Of a DNA stretch of 32,264 nt, positions 15,299 through 24,449 are shown one piece after another. Position numbers and translations under genes: made by a program. Origin of the DNA: Lachnospiraceae bacterium (GTDB taxonomy: Bacteria; Bacillota; Clostridia; Lachnospirales; Lachnospiraceae); assembly GCA_017620375.1 (NCBI GenBank), contig JAFZQN010000074.1, positions 1-32,264 of the forward strand. The letters are read 5' to 3'. Below the pieces are notes generated by a model that was not told the DNA's origin, searched no databases, and saw nothing but the letters and a program-made list of their open reading frames with translations. Every line of letters begins with the position of its first letter. Within the stretch, counting starts at the first letter, position 1.

Positions 15299-16684
15299 TC
15301 ACTCACTGCACGGGATGACTCCGTTCATGATCTTGTCTATCCTCTGCTTGGCAGAAGTCAGCACGTTAGAAGTGTAACCGCCGTTAAGCTTGCTTGAAGT
15401 CGGTACGACTACAAAGCTGTGGCTGTCCTTACTCATCACATGGCACGGGATATACGATGCATCGGTCATGGCGGTAACCGTACTCTCCTTATCCATTGTC
15501 TTTTCTATGGTTACCTTAAGGATAATGGTGTCGTTGTTGATATCCCTTACCATGCTTGAACAGAAGTTGCCCATGGAATACATGCAAAGGACCTTTCTGC
15601 CGTCCTTTGTCTCGAGATATTCGCATCTCTGCAGGCAGTGGGGATGTGAACCGATGATCAGGTCCGCACCTTCATCAGCTAAAAACTTGGAGTCATTCAG
15701 CTGTGCAGAGTTAAGTGTCTCGGTATTTTCTATACCCCAATGGCAATATACTACGACAAAATCAGCGCCCTTAGCCTTTGCCGCAGCTATATCTTCCTTA
15801 GCTTTATCTCGTTCGAAGGTATGCACCATCTTCTCCATCTCTTTTACGGTAAGGTATCCGCGCTGGTTGATGATGTGGGTGTATGAAAGGATCACGATGT
15901 TGATACCGTTCACATCGAATATGACGAAGCGGTCCTCAGGCTCTTTGCTGTCATAGTAATGCGTGCCCGTATTGGCAAAGCCGTATTCTTCAAGATGTTT
16001 TTTTGTCTCGGTGATGCCTACCGCACCCCAGTCACATGTGTGGTTATTGGCCGTAACCAGCATGTCAAAACCGGCTTCCCGTAAGGCATCAAGGTATATC
16101 TTCGGGCCGTTGCACTGAGGCTGGCCGTTCTTAGCATTAACCTGATTTTTCGTGATGGGATTGGATTCCGAAAGGAGGGACTCGAGATTTCCGCATACGA
16201 AGTCAGCTTTTTCAAACACCTTAGCCACGTATTTATACGAAGGCCAGAAATCATAGCTGCTCTTCACCTGAGCTGCAAACTGCTGCCCCTTAAGACACAT
16301 AAGGTCGCCTGTAAACATGCATTCCGCTGTCTTAACCTTCTTCTGTACCGCTACGGAAAAAGGATTATAACCTGTAGTAAACGAGATTCCGTCGGAGAGG
16401 CGCACATCACCGGTATCGAGACGTACCATCTGCGGCGAATAAAGGGACATTTTCTTGATGTAGGATGTGTATTCGGACAGGAAGGAAAGATTGGTCCTGC
16501 GCCATATCCCGTCATCATCGGGAGTATAACTGGCTATGGCTCTGCCGTATTCGCCACGGGTCTTTGTACCTGCCGCTGCCGCTATGCTTTCCGAGGCAAA
16601 CAATTTAGTTAACCCCGCAGCCATGAAACAAATGCAGATCAGAACCGCTATTATCTTTTTATGGTTTTTGCCTATGATCCTCAT
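15299..16684 (-). CDS. CapA-family (poly-gamma-glutamate synthesis-like) protein
   Basis: A 461-residue protein with an N-terminal signal or membrane anchor (about residues 10-30, IIAVLICICFMAAGLTKLFA), so it acts outside the cytoplasm. The calcineurin-like CapA domain follows: CMFTGDLMC, FVCGNLESLLS, TANNHTCDWGAVGITET, VVVYCHWGIE and LIIGSHPHCLQ then YSMGNFCS. The family includes CapA of the poly-gamma-glutamate capsule system, but no capB, capC or capE is seen, so a capsule role is not shown; many homologues act on unknown cell-envelope substrates. GGGAG sits 6 bases before the ATG. It lies 54 bases after the sugar kinase gene, probably on the same transcript. Confidence 0.88.
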   Translation of the reverse strand: MRIIGKNHKKIIAVLICICFMAAGLTKLFASESIAAAAGTKTRGEYGRAIASYTPDDDGIWRRTNLSFLSEYTSYIKKMSLYSPQMVRLDTGDVRLSDGISFTTGYNPFSVAVQKKVKTAECMFTGDLMCLKGQQFAAQVKSSYDFWPSYKYVAKVFEKADFVCGNLESLLSESNPITKNQVNAKNGQPQCNGPKIYLDALREAGFDMLVTANNHTCDWGAVGITETKKHLEEYGFANTGTHYYDSKEPEDRFVIFDVNGINIVILSYTHIINQRGYLTVKEMEKMVHTFERDKAKEDIAAAKAKGADFVVVYCHWGIENTETLNSAQLNDSKFLADEGADLIIGSHPHCLQRCEYLETKDGRKVLCMYSMGNFCSSMVRDINNDTIILKVTIEKTMDKESTVTAMTDASYIPCHVMSKDSHSFVVVPTSSKLNGGYTSNVLTSAKQRIDKIMNGVIPCSE

Positions 16685-16738
16685 CCCGTTCTCCCAAGAT
16701 TTATAAACACCGTACTATATAGTGCCATTAAGCTTCCG

Positions 16739-17710
16739 TCAAGCTGTCGTAGTCATAGTTCTTTCAATTTCGTTAATCGTCGGCAGTGCAGGAATCCCGC
16801 CGGGCTTCTGTATACAAAGTCCGCCTGATACCGCACCGTACCTGCCGGCTGTTTCAAGTATTAACTTATCTATGTCTGAAACCTTCTTTACACCTTGTCT
16901 TAAGAGGCTTGAAAGGAATCCTCCCCAATATGCATCTCCTGCTCCGGTAGTATCTATACACTTTACCTTCATGGCAGGGATATTGATTTCTAACAGGTCT
17001 TCCCCTAATGATTCCACACTCTTTTTCCCATTGAAGAAAATGACCGCTCCGTCTCCGCCTAAGGTAAGTACTGTGACTGCTATATCATACTCCTTCATAA
17101 ACGCAGGGATATTGTCCCTTCCGCCCACGAAGTCGAGCTCTTCCTCGGAGATTTTAAGCAGATCAACATAAGGGAATACCTTAAGCACTTCACTCTTACA
17201 TTCTTCAAAACCCCATATCTTATCACGGAAATTGATATCAAAGCTTACAAGTTTCCCGGCTTCTTTTGCCTTCTTTAACGCCAGCAGTACCGCATCCTTT
17301 TCCGGACTTCCCGACTGGCTTACGGAACCGGCATGAATTATATCCCATGCTGAGAAATCCACTTTTTGAACATCCGGAATACTTAAGAGCATATCCGCTC
17401 CGGGCTTTCTGGCAAAGGTAAACGACCTGTCCCCTTTCTCATCAAGAGAGACAAATGCCAAAGTGGTGGTCGCCTCATCCGTAAGCTCCGGCAGAAGTAT
17501 ATCCACATTGTCGTTTTTTAGTGTATTTATAAGCAGTCTTCCGAAATCGTCATTACCGAGCTTCCCTAAGAATCCGGCTTTTATGCCGTTTCTCGCCGCA
17601 CTTACCGCCACATTTGCAGGTGCTCCGCCGGGATTGGCTGTATATGTATTTTTTTTGTCCGATACCGGCGTAAAATCTATCAGCATCTCGCCTATACATA
17701 ATATACTCAT
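16739..17710 (-). CDS. PfkB-family carbohydrate kinase (fructokinase-like)
   Basis: A 323-residue ribokinase-fold kinase. The N-terminus LCIGEMLIDFTP, NPGGAPANVAVSAARNG and FLGKLGNDDFGRLL are typical of fructokinases (ScrK-like), and CIDTTGAGDAYWGGFLSSLL carries the anion hole and catalytic Asp. The likely reaction is ATP-dependent phosphorylation of fructose or a related sugar; the exact sugar is inference. It has its own sigma-A-type promoter and is followed by the CapA gene. Confidence 0.92.
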   Translation of the reverse strand: MSILCIGEMLIDFTPVSDKKNTYTANPGGAPANVAVSAARNGIKAGFLGKLGNDDFGRLLINTLKNDNVDILLPELTDEATTTLAFVSLDEKGDRSFTFARKPGADMLLSIPDVQKVDFSAWDIIHAGSVSQSGSPEKDAVLLALKKAKEAGKLVSFDINFRDKIWGFEECKSEVLKVFPYVDLLKISEEELDFVGGRDNIPAFMKEYDIAVTVLTLGGDGAVIFFNGKKSVESLGEDLLEINIPAMKVKCIDTTGAGDAYWGGFLSSLLRQGVKKVSDIDKLILETAGRYGAVSGGLCIQKPGGIPALPTINEIERTMTTTA

Positions 17711-17780
17711 GTTATCACCCTTATGCAGGTTTTATATATATTGATGATCACCTGCTCCTATCCTAAAACACTACGGGTTC

Positions 17781-17809
17781 ATTATAGCAAACACAGCAAT
17801 GATACGCAA
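17781..17809 (-). promoter_or_regulatory. Promoter of the sugar kinase gene
   Basis: On the minus strand TTGCGT (17804-17809) and TATAAT (17781-17786) are exactly 17 bases apart. An inverted repeat GCAGGT/ACCTGC (17725-17755) lies in the leader between promoter and start codon and may be regulatory. Confidence 0.7.
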
Positions 17810-17876
17810 TATTTTCTTATATCTAAATGTACCGAAAACAAAACATACTACTATTTAAATCAAGCATTCACAATAA

Positions 17877-17905
17877 AAGGGCCCGGCTTTAAAAGCCGGA
17901 CCCTT
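17877..17905 (-). terminator. Terminator of the large surface protein gene
   Basis: A 13-bp arm pair (AAGGG-CCGGCTT type, one mismatch) with a short loop is followed on the minus strand by CCTTTTATTG. It lies 44 bases after the stop codon of the 1261-residue protein. Confidence 0.85.
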
Positions 17906-17948
17906 CTCCTTATAAACTGGTCAGTTTATTACTTTTTTACTTTACATA

Positions 17949-20900
17949 TTACTTTTCTTCTACTAATACAAAGCCGTACTTTTTAACATCAAGACCGGAT
18001 TTCTTTAAAAGCTTCTTTATACGCTTAAGATCATCCTCGGTTCCCTTGATATAGAATACAGCGTCATCTGCGATACCCTTAAATGCATCCTTGGAAATCT
18101 TCTTTATAGTTCCGGGAAGAACTATCTTTCTAAGATTGCTGTCGCCTGCAAATGCTTTCCTTCCGATAGTAGTGATACCTGCTTCTATCGTCACCTTGAT
18201 TACATTCTTATTGCTCTTGAATGCACCCTTGCCTATTACGGTAACAGGATATGTTTCGCCATCCTCAGTTATCTCGCTTGATAAAGCTATCTTTTCAGCA
18301 GGAACCTTGTACTTCTCTACCTTAACAGTACCGTCTTCACTTAAGCTGTATTTCTTTACGGTCTTACTGCCATCGGTATTCTTTATTTCCTCTGTATATG
18401 TTGCAGTACCGTCTGCTGAAACATTAAGAGTGGTCTTGGTTACTTTTCCGGACTTTGTGGTTTTTACAACAGTAACTGTCTTTTCACCGTCAGCTTTCTC
18501 AACTATGGTCTCAACTACAGTAGTACCTCTTGCAGTGACGGATTCCTTCACAGTCTCACTGCTTACCTCTTTACCGGCCTTGTCGTACTCTGCAGTAACC
18601 TTTGTGGTACTTCCGTCCTTATTTTCTGTTGTTGTCTCAACGGTTTCGGTACCATCTGTATTCTTCGTCTCAACCACTGTAGTTTTTGTTCCGTCAGTTT
18701 CTTCGGTAACAGTAGTCTTAACGATCGTGCCGTCTTCCTTTTTCTCTTCTTTGGTTTCGGTCTTTGCTGTTGAACCGGTGTTATCTGTTCCAGGGTTATT
18801 ATTTCCTGTATTTCCGTCAGATGTTCCGGGTGTTACAACATTACCTGAGCCACTTCCCGAACCGCTGCCTGAACCACTGTCAGAACTGCTGCCTGAGCCG
18901 CTGCCCGAATCACTGCCTGAACCACTTCCTGAGCCGCTGCCGGAATCACTGCCTGAATCGTTTCCGGAATCATTTCCGGGATTTATAACGTCATCAGGAT
19001 TTCCGTTCTGATCATCAGTAGTTGCGCTCTTCTGTGCTATAGCATATACAGAATACTTATCGGTTTTGAATTTCAGCTGCTTGGTTGCAGGATCGTATTC
19101 TACTTCAATATTATCAACTTCCTTACCATGTACACGGATTATTTCGAACTCAGCATTTTCATCATCACTTTCAATCTCAAGTGATACTTCCATAGGCTTT
19201 TCAAGTTCTGTAACAGGGATAACCCATGCGTCTTCATTAGTAACGGTATTGATAACCTGGCTAAGTGACAGATCAAGAATAGAAACTACTTCAAAATCCT
19301 CACTTGCTGTGTTAGCTATTTCTTCCTTTAATTCATCGGTTGCATCTGTATTATCCTGGACAGAGAATTCCATATTTCCGGCGAGTTCATTGTCTCCCAT
19401 GTCTATATCAGCTTTTCCGACATTTGAAGCCTTTACTTCAATATCATTCTTGGCAGGTTCAAACTCACATGAAATATAAAGGTTATGTCCTTCCATGGTA
19501 TAAATGTAAGCACCGGGTTCATCGGGAACTGCTTTTACATATTTCGAATCCTCTACAGGCATACCATCCATGAAACAGAATGTTCCGGGCTTATACTGGT
19601 ATCCGGCATCGGGAACCAGAGTAAACTTAACCTTGGTGCCCTCTTCAAACTGATAATTATAATACTCATTGTCACGTCCGTCAGTTCTGACAAACTCTAT
19701 ACCGGTACCGGCCTCTACCTTAAAGTGACCATGTTCAACCTTATCTACACCACAGTTCCACTGCTTTGCGGTAGTAGAGATAAATTCTACATAAGTACCG
19801 TTGTTTTTCAAACTATAACGGCCCTTACCCTCTGAGTGATCACCCTCTTCGCATTCTACAAGTTTAACGGCATCCTGCATTCTCAATCCGCCGTCAATTA
19901 CAAACTGTTCAAGTTTTCCGCTCTCTGAATAATATCCTGATTCAGCACCGGGTAAAGCAATGTCTTTGTCTGAATAAAGATAGAACTTACCGCCGGTCAT
20001 GACACGTATTTTCATCTTATCTTCAGGATCATCAAACATCTGAGTAGTCCCGTCTAGATCATGGATCTCTACTATAGCGTCATCTTCTGCTTTAACACGT
20101 CCAAATGACTGCTTTATAGCATTATTGTTATTATCAATGTATTCATTTCCCTTCAAAAATGCACCTGTTACATAGCATTTAAGAGGTGCTGCAAGTTCAA
20201 TACCGGGATCATTGTTGCCTTCCCCGTCCTTATACTCAACTCTGCCGCGATATGAGAGCACGATTGCATTCTCTACGGGAGCAGTCTCAGATCCGATAGT
20301 GATATCTTTTATTTCTCTGGTAAAAATGTTGGTAGTATAAATTGCACCATCAAGCTTTACTGTCGAGCCATTCGTTTCTGCACGTCCCATTAAGCCGTCA
20401 TCGAGATCAAACTCGATCCTTGCCATGTAATGGACATTACCTACGTTATCCTTTGATGCCCTTGATGTATCTCCATAGAATGAAAAACCATATGCTTCAT
20501 CAGCAGGATCGGTTACAGCTTCAATGACAACATCCGCTCTTCTTTCTTCATCTATCGCGCTGGGATTCAGATAAGTAGGTGTACTGGGTAATACCTCTAC
20601 AACACCTGTGCCGTATGCACGGATAGGTGCCAATGTCAGCTTATCGCTCAAAGGACGGATAGCCACATGATCTATCTGATCATAATTCTTATTGTCTACA
20701 TCATCTTTATTACGCTCAAATCTGGAATCACTTCCATATACAACATATGAACCGTTATTAAAAATCTCATACATGTATACGTTGGAAAGAGACTGATACC
20801 GGGTTGCACCCAGCTTGTCCGCATTTATACCTTCCGGAACAACACAGGTATCTCCGATCCAGACTTCAAGACCATTATCATGGCCGCCGCCCTGGCCACC

Positions 20901-21734
20901 GTTGTCCCTGAATTCAATATCAATCCTGTATCTGTTTTTGCTGTCATATTTAAATGTATAGCTTGCATTCTCACTAAGATCTTTATATATATCAGTAACC
21001 TTATCTCCTGTACCGTCATCGACACGAAGAGTGCTTCTGTGTCTTCCATCGGTCTCATCAACATAATCATCCAGTTCCTGACCTGAGATCTTTACCGTAA
21101 AATCTTTTCCGTCATCAGCTGAAGTTAAATACGAAAGCTTTATAGCCGAACCTGTAGCTACAGTCCAGTCAGCTTCACTTTCAAGCTTGTATTCTACCTT
21201 ACCGTTAACAAGTCTTGAAAGGTTAATAGCTATCTCCCCCGTATTGGGATTAACGGTATTATTATTGGGGCCTCCCTGGTCGTCTCCGGGTATATCCACG
21301 GAAATATTCAATGTACCGCCATTAAAATTATTAGGAAGCATAGTATAACTTCCCGGAGCACGATTAAATTCTCTTGCTCCGTTTACAATGAGATCCACGG
21401 TATATTCTCCGGTAAAATCCAGATATACTGCATAATCTTTCAGAGTATCCCTGTCACATTCTGCGGAGAAGGGTCCCCCACCTGAATTAATTGATACAGG
21501 CGTAAAAACATTATTAATATACGTTCCGAGTTGTACGCGAACTTTTCTTTCGTTCTCATTTTCTCCTCTTCTGTATATTACGGTATATCCGTTATCCTCC
21601 AAAGGTTCAAATGTGTTTTCAAAGGCTACACTAACCGAACCGTCAGCCTTAACCTTTGTACCAGGTACGTAAGCTGCCGAAATAATAAGTGCGAACACAA
21701 GCAGCCATGCAAATAGTTTCTTCTTACTACCCAT
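17949..21734 (-). CDS. Large secreted surface protein with Ser/Gly linker and BspA-like leucine-rich C-terminus
   Basis: A 1261-residue protein with a clear Sec signal peptide (MGSKKK, hydrophobic 8-22, cleavage likely after KVKA). Residues about 30-900 are beta-rich and unlike any family I can name. A low-complexity linker of Ser, Gly and Asp follows (about 913-963), then T/K/E-rich imperfect repeats built on 'DGTxTV' (about 980-1150). The C-terminus has leucine-rich repeats of the LRR_5/BspA type (IGKGAFKSNKNVIKVTIEAG, IGRKAFAGDSNLRKIVLPG, then ISKDAFKGI). No LPXTG anchor or dockerin was found, so it is probably released or held by other contacts. GGAGG lies 8 bases before the ATG. Likely an adhesin-type or matrix protein; function is inference. 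Confidence 0.85.
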   Translation of the reverse strand: MGSKKKLFAWLLVFALIISAAYVPGTKVKADGSVSVAFENTFEPLEDNGYTVIYRRGENENERKVRVQLGTYINNVFTPVSINSGGGPFSAECDRDTLKDYAVYLDFTGEYTVDLIVNGAREFNRAPGSYTMLPNNFNGGTLNISVDIPGDDQGGPNNNTVNPNTGEIAINLSRLVNGKVEYKLESEADWTVATGSAIKLSYLTSADDGKDFTVKISGQELDDYVDETDGRHRSTLRVDDGTGDKVTDIYKDLSENASYTFKYDSKNRYRIDIEFRDNGGQGGGHDNGLEVWIGDTCVVPEGINADKLGATRYQSLSNVYMYEIFNNGSYVVYGSDSRFERNKDDVDNKNYDQIDHVAIRPLSDKLTLAPIRAYGTGVVEVLPSTPTYLNPSAIDEERRADVVIEAVTDPADEAYGFSFYGDTSRASKDNVGNVHYMARIEFDLDDGLMGRAETNGSTVKLDGAIYTTNIFTREIKDITIGSETAPVENAIVLSYRGRVEYKDGEGNNDPGIELAAPLKCYVTGAFLKGNEYIDNNNNAIKQSFGRVKAEDDAIVEIHDLDGTTQMFDDPEDKMKIRVMTGGKFYLYSDKDIALPGAESGYYSESGKLEQFVIDGGLRMQDAVKLVECEEGDHSEGKGRYSLKNNGTYVEFISTTAKQWNCGVDKVEHGHFKVEAGTGIEFVRTDGRDNEYYNYQFEEGTKVKFTLVPDAGYQYKPGTFCFMDGMPVEDSKYVKAVPDEPGAYIYTMEGHNLYISCEFEPAKNDIEVKASNVGKADIDMGDNELAGNMEFSVQDNTDATDELKEEIANTASEDFEVVSILDLSLSQVINTVTNEDAWVIPVTELEKPMEVSLEIESDDENAEFEIIRVHGKEVDNIEVEYDPATKQLKFKTDKYSVYAIAQKSATTDDQNGNPDDVINPGNDSGNDSGSDSGSGSGSGSGSDSGSGSGSSSDSGSGSGSGSGSGNVVTPGTSDGNTGNNNPGTDNTGSTAKTETKEEKKEDGTIVKTTVTEETDGTKTTVVETKNTDGTETVETTTENKDGSTTKVTAEYDKAGKEVSSETVKESVTARGTTVVETIVEKADGEKTVTVVKTTKSGKVTKTTLNVSADGTATYTEEIKNTDGSKTVKKYSLSEDGTVKVEKYKVPAEKIALSSEITEDGETYPVTVIGKGAFKSNKNVIKVTIEAGITTIGRKAFAGDSNLRKIVLPGTIKKISKDAFKGIADDAVFYIKGTEDDLKRIKKLLKKSGLDVKKYGFVLVEEK

Positions 21735-21884
21735 TTAATATACCTCCATGTAATTATTTTTAATACGAAGAAAACCGCCTTTTATATGTTAACTCCATAT
21801 AATTTTATATCGGTAAGAATAGGTATTTTTTTAACCATAAAATCAAAAAAATGCTTCTTATTTTCCCGTCCCTTTAGACAGAAA

Positions 21885-21909
21885 AATGCCCGGTTATTCA
21901 CCGGGCATT
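21885..21909 (-). terminator. Terminator of the lipoprotein gene
   Basis: AATGCCCGGT (21885-21894) pairs perfectly with ACCGGGCATT (21900-21909) around a 5-nt loop, and the minus strand continues with TTTC. It lies just after the lipoprotein stop codon and can also act in the other direction. Confidence 0.9.
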
Positions 21910-21930
21910 AAGTTTTGTATCAAGAAAATC

Positions 21931-22725
21931 TTATTTAGCTGCTGTTACGGAAATGATATGGGGATTAACTGTATCATACCAGTAAAGGTATCCTGTAAGA
22001 TCAACCTTATCACCTACTTTAAGCTCTTTTACAGCCTTGTATACTTCAGTATCCTTACCGCAAAGATAAGACTCAACTGTGAATGTATATACGCTTCCGT
22101 TAAGCTCTACGTTGAAGTAAAGGTCGTCGCCGTCCTCACCGCTGCCATTCCACTTGTAAAGGAATGCTACGTCATTGCCGTCAGCATCTTTGCTTGCTGC
22201 TACGGTCATACCCTTGAACTCAGCGTATCTGTTCTGATACTTAACGAGATCATCGGTACCAAGAAGGTTTGTAACATCTGTAGCGGGTGCTACGTAGTTG
22301 CCGTCAAGGATTTCAAATGTAGCATCTGCGATCTCTTTCTCGCCCTGGAAATCAGCCTTGAAGCCTTTTACTCTGATCTTCTGACCCTTAACAAGCTTAG
22401 CGTAATCTGCCTCTGAACACTGCATCTCATAGATGAAGTAAGCGCCTTCGTTGTCCTGTGTGTAGATGGTAGCCTTGTTATCCCACCATGACTGCTTGTC
22501 CTGTACGAAAGTCTCAACGGTTACGGGATCATCTACATTTGCTGCGTCATACTGAGCGTAAGTCATAACGCCCTCTGACTTTGAAAAGTCGATCTTATCC
22601 TCTACTGCGGGAGTAGTCTCATTCTTATTATCGTTCTTGTCATCATCCTTTTTGCCACAAGCTGCTAATGACATAACCATAACAAGTGCCAAAAGTAAAA
22701 CTAATATTTTTTTCATGTTTTTCAT
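21931..22725 (-). CDS. Lipoprotein with repeated OB-fold-like domains
   Basis: A 264-residue exported lipoprotein: a signal sequence with lipobox SLAAC (Cys23), then a charged linker (KKDDDKNDNKNE) and two similar modules. Each has a strand pattern ending in 'KGQKIRVKGF' (about residue 113) or 'VGDKVDLTGYLYW' (about 240), which suggests OB-fold-like domains; the DPVTVETFVQDKQSWWDNKA start is also reminiscent of that fold. I know similar lipoproteins from Lachnospiraceae but no function for them. The gene stands alone between its own promoter and terminator, with an operator-like palindrome downstream of the promoter. Confidence 0.8.
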   Translation of the reverse strand: MKNMKKILVLLLALVMVMSLAACGKKDDDKNDNKNETTPAVEDKIDFSKSEGVMTYAQYDAANVDDPVTVETFVQDKQSWWDNKATIYTQDNEGAYFIYEMQCSEADYAKLVKGQKIRVKGFKADFQGEKEIADATFEILDGNYVAPATDVTNLLGTDDLVKYQNRYAEFKGMTVAASKDADGNDVAFLYKWNGSGEDGDDLYFNVELNGSVYTFTVESYLCGKDTEVYKAVKELKVGDKVDLTGYLYWYDTVNPHIISVTAAK

Positions 22726-22744
22726 CCTCTCTGTGAAAGATTAC

Positions 22745-22759
22745 TGTTTACTGTAAACA
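22745..22759. promoter_or_regulatory. 15-bp perfect palindrome, operator-like
   Basis: TGTTTACTGTAAACA is a perfect odd palindrome centred on one base. It covers the expected transcription start of the lipoprotein gene, where a repressor would block initiation. The regulator is unknown. Confidence 0.5.
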
Positions 22760-22765
22760 AACATC

Positions 22766-22793
22766 ATTATATCCACTTTTGTAAAAAAAACAA
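22766..22793 (-). promoter_or_regulatory. Promoter of the lipoprotein gene
   Basis: On the minus strand TTGTTT (22788-22793) and TATAAT (22766-22771) are 16 bases apart, about 40 bases upstream of the start codon. Confidence 0.7.
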
Positions 22794-22823
22794 TACCTTA
22801 TAGATAAAATCCATATTTTATAT

Positions 22824-22851
22824 AAAAATCCGGTCAAAAAACCGGATTTTT
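22824..22851 (-). terminator. Terminator of the sugar ABC operon
   Basis: AAAAATCCGGT (22824-22834) pairs with ACCGGATTTTT (22841-22851), with A/T tracts on both sides, so it can work on both strands. It lies 10 bases after the binding-protein stop codon. Confidence 0.9.
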
Positions 22852-22860
22852 TATACATAT

Positions 22861-24447
22861 TTATTGTTTTTGAGCCTTACGTTTTTTGATAATGTCCTTG
22901 AGATTAAACCCGATTATGCCTATCCAGGCAATGATCAGAGCCACTATCAAAGCCTTAGCCGGACCGGGCAGAGGCCCCAAGTCACCGCTATTACCGGTTG
23001 TGGCACTTATCTGGTCTAAATGGTAGAGTGATACCATATCGTCAAACATCGCATCAAAGAACTTGTCATCCACCGTCTGCTTACGTCTGGCTGCCTTGGC
23101 GGTATTTTCGATGAGCTGCCCTGCGGCATCACGTAAGGACGCAGAGCCGTTAAATACAGGAGTCACAAAGGTGTTTTCCTTATTGGCCATGAGCATCTCA
23201 GCAGCCCTGATCTTTACATCATAGTGCAGGTCATTATCACTGCCGCATCCTGCTAAATACTCTTGATACTCAGCAGAGTCGCCTGCCTTGGTAGTCACTG
23301 GGATGTAGCCTTCTGTCTCGGAGTAGGCTATCTGAGTCTCGTTGGTGAGCAGGAACTGTGCAAACAGCCACGATGCCAGCACCACCTGCGGATCCTGCTT
23401 GTTAAATATACATACCGAGGGACCCTGGGATATCATCTGAGGGTGAGCGGTGTCATACTGCGGGATCGAGCGTACTATCGTCTCGAAGTCCACTATCTTG
23501 TCTTCGCTTATATCGGACAACGGTGCCTTAGAGCCCATCCATGAGGCACCTGCGGTAGAGTCGATAGCAAATAAGCATTGTCCCGCATTAAGGAAGTTAC
23601 CGGGATAACTTGATATCTTAAAGGTAGAAAAAGCATAGGAGCCTGCGTGCTTTGCCACAGCTCTTAATATCTCTTTTGTAGTGTCATTAAATATCAGGAT
23701 GTTACCGCTATCATCTGAATAGCCTGCATTCAGCTGCTTAAGCATGGATATCATCATATTGTCGGTGGACTTATAGATGAACGGGATCATGGTCTTCTGG
23801 CCGTTTACCAGGTAGTTGCCGTCAGCGTCTTTAGCAGTCGCTGCCTCCGATACCTCCCAGATAAAGTCCCAGGTAAGGATATCGGGTATCTCGTAGCCCA
23901 TGGCTTCCACATAAGTCTTATTGATATAGCAGGCTTCGGTCGAACGCATGAAAGGAAGTGCATAGTAGTTCTCTCCGATGCGGCATTCATTTAAGAATGA
24001 AGGTACTATCTCACTTTCCGTCGGTCCGTCGAATTTCAGCTCACTTCCGCCGAGGCCGTATTTCTCGTCCTTCATCAAGGCACTAATATCCACCACCGTC
24101 CCGTTACCGGTCAGATATGTCGCTATGTGGTCAGGATAGGTGATGCACACGTTAGGCGTGGTGCCGGTAGATATATTGGTGATCACGTCGTTATATATCT
24201 TGCCGTAATCGGTGTAGAGCCTTATATTAACTTTTACGTTCGGATAGAGTATGTTAAAATCAGAGGCGGCTTTTTCATAGATCCTGGACTGGGTGACATT
24301 GGTATCGTTCTTAGCCCAGAAGGTGATCTCTATCTTCTCCGACTCATCAAACTCATCCGGTATCTCAAACGTGCTGTTCTGCTTTGAGCCATGGCAACCG
24401 GTTAGCAGGCAGAACATAAACACGATCAGTAACAGTTTTTTCTTCAT
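22861..24447 (-). CDS. Carbohydrate ABC transporter substrate-binding lipoprotein with C-terminal membrane segment
   Basis: A 528-residue family 1 extracellular solute-binding protein. The lipobox LLTGC (Cys18) gives a lipid anchor. KIEITFWAKNDTNVTQSRIY, a later IYNDVITNISTGTTPNV segment, YALPFMRSTEACYINK and QMISQGPSVCIF are typical of sugar-binding proteins. It is longer than usual (about 400-450), and residues about 490-515 form a transmembrane helix (KALIVALIIAWIGIIGF) followed by the basic tail KDIIKKRKAQKQ. It would then be fixed to the membrane at both ends. It is the last gene of the ABC operon, 2 bases after the permease gene, with AAGGGG before the ATG. Confidence 0.9.
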   Translation of the reverse strand: MKKKLLLIVFMFCLLTGCHGSKQNSTFEIPDEFDESEKIEITFWAKNDTNVTQSRIYEKAASDFNILYPNVKVNIRLYTDYGKIYNDVITNISTGTTPNVCITYPDHIATYLTGNGTVVDISALMKDEKYGLGGSELKFDGPTESEIVPSFLNECRIGENYYALPFMRSTEACYINKTYVEAMGYEIPDILTWDFIWEVSEAATAKDADGNYLVNGQKTMIPFIYKSTDNMMISMLKQLNAGYSDDSGNILIFNDTTKEILRAVAKHAGSYAFSTFKISSYPGNFLNAGQCLFAIDSTAGASWMGSKAPLSDISEDKIVDFETIVRSIPQYDTAHPQMISQGPSVCIFNKQDPQVVLASWLFAQFLLTNETQIAYSETEGYIPVTTKAGDSAEYQEYLAGCGSDNDLHYDVKIRAAEMLMANKENTFVTPVFNGSASLRDAAGQLIENTAKAARRKQTVDDKFFDAMFDDMVSLYHLDQISATTGNSGDLGPLPGPAKALIVALIIAWIGIIGFNLKDIIKKRKAQKQ

Positions 24448-24449
24448 AT

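Noticed and set aside
15390-15956. Plus-strand open frame of 188 codons
   Set aside because: It lies fully inside the CapA gene on the other strand, has no recognisable domain and no ribosome site.
15299-16684. Capsule biosynthesis locus
   Set aside because: CapA alone is not evidence for poly-gamma-glutamate synthesis; the ligase and export genes are absent from the window.
18837-18990. DNA minisatellite
   Set aside because: The repetitive DNA only reflects the Ser/Gly/Asp linker of the surface protein and stays in frame; repeats are imperfect in sequence.
18091-19011. Long plus-strand open frame (306 codons) opposite the surface protein
   Set aside because: It is the antisense of the Thr/Lys/Ser/Gly-rich region. 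It gives a low-complexity product, while the minus-strand gene has a signal peptide, a ribosome site and a terminator.
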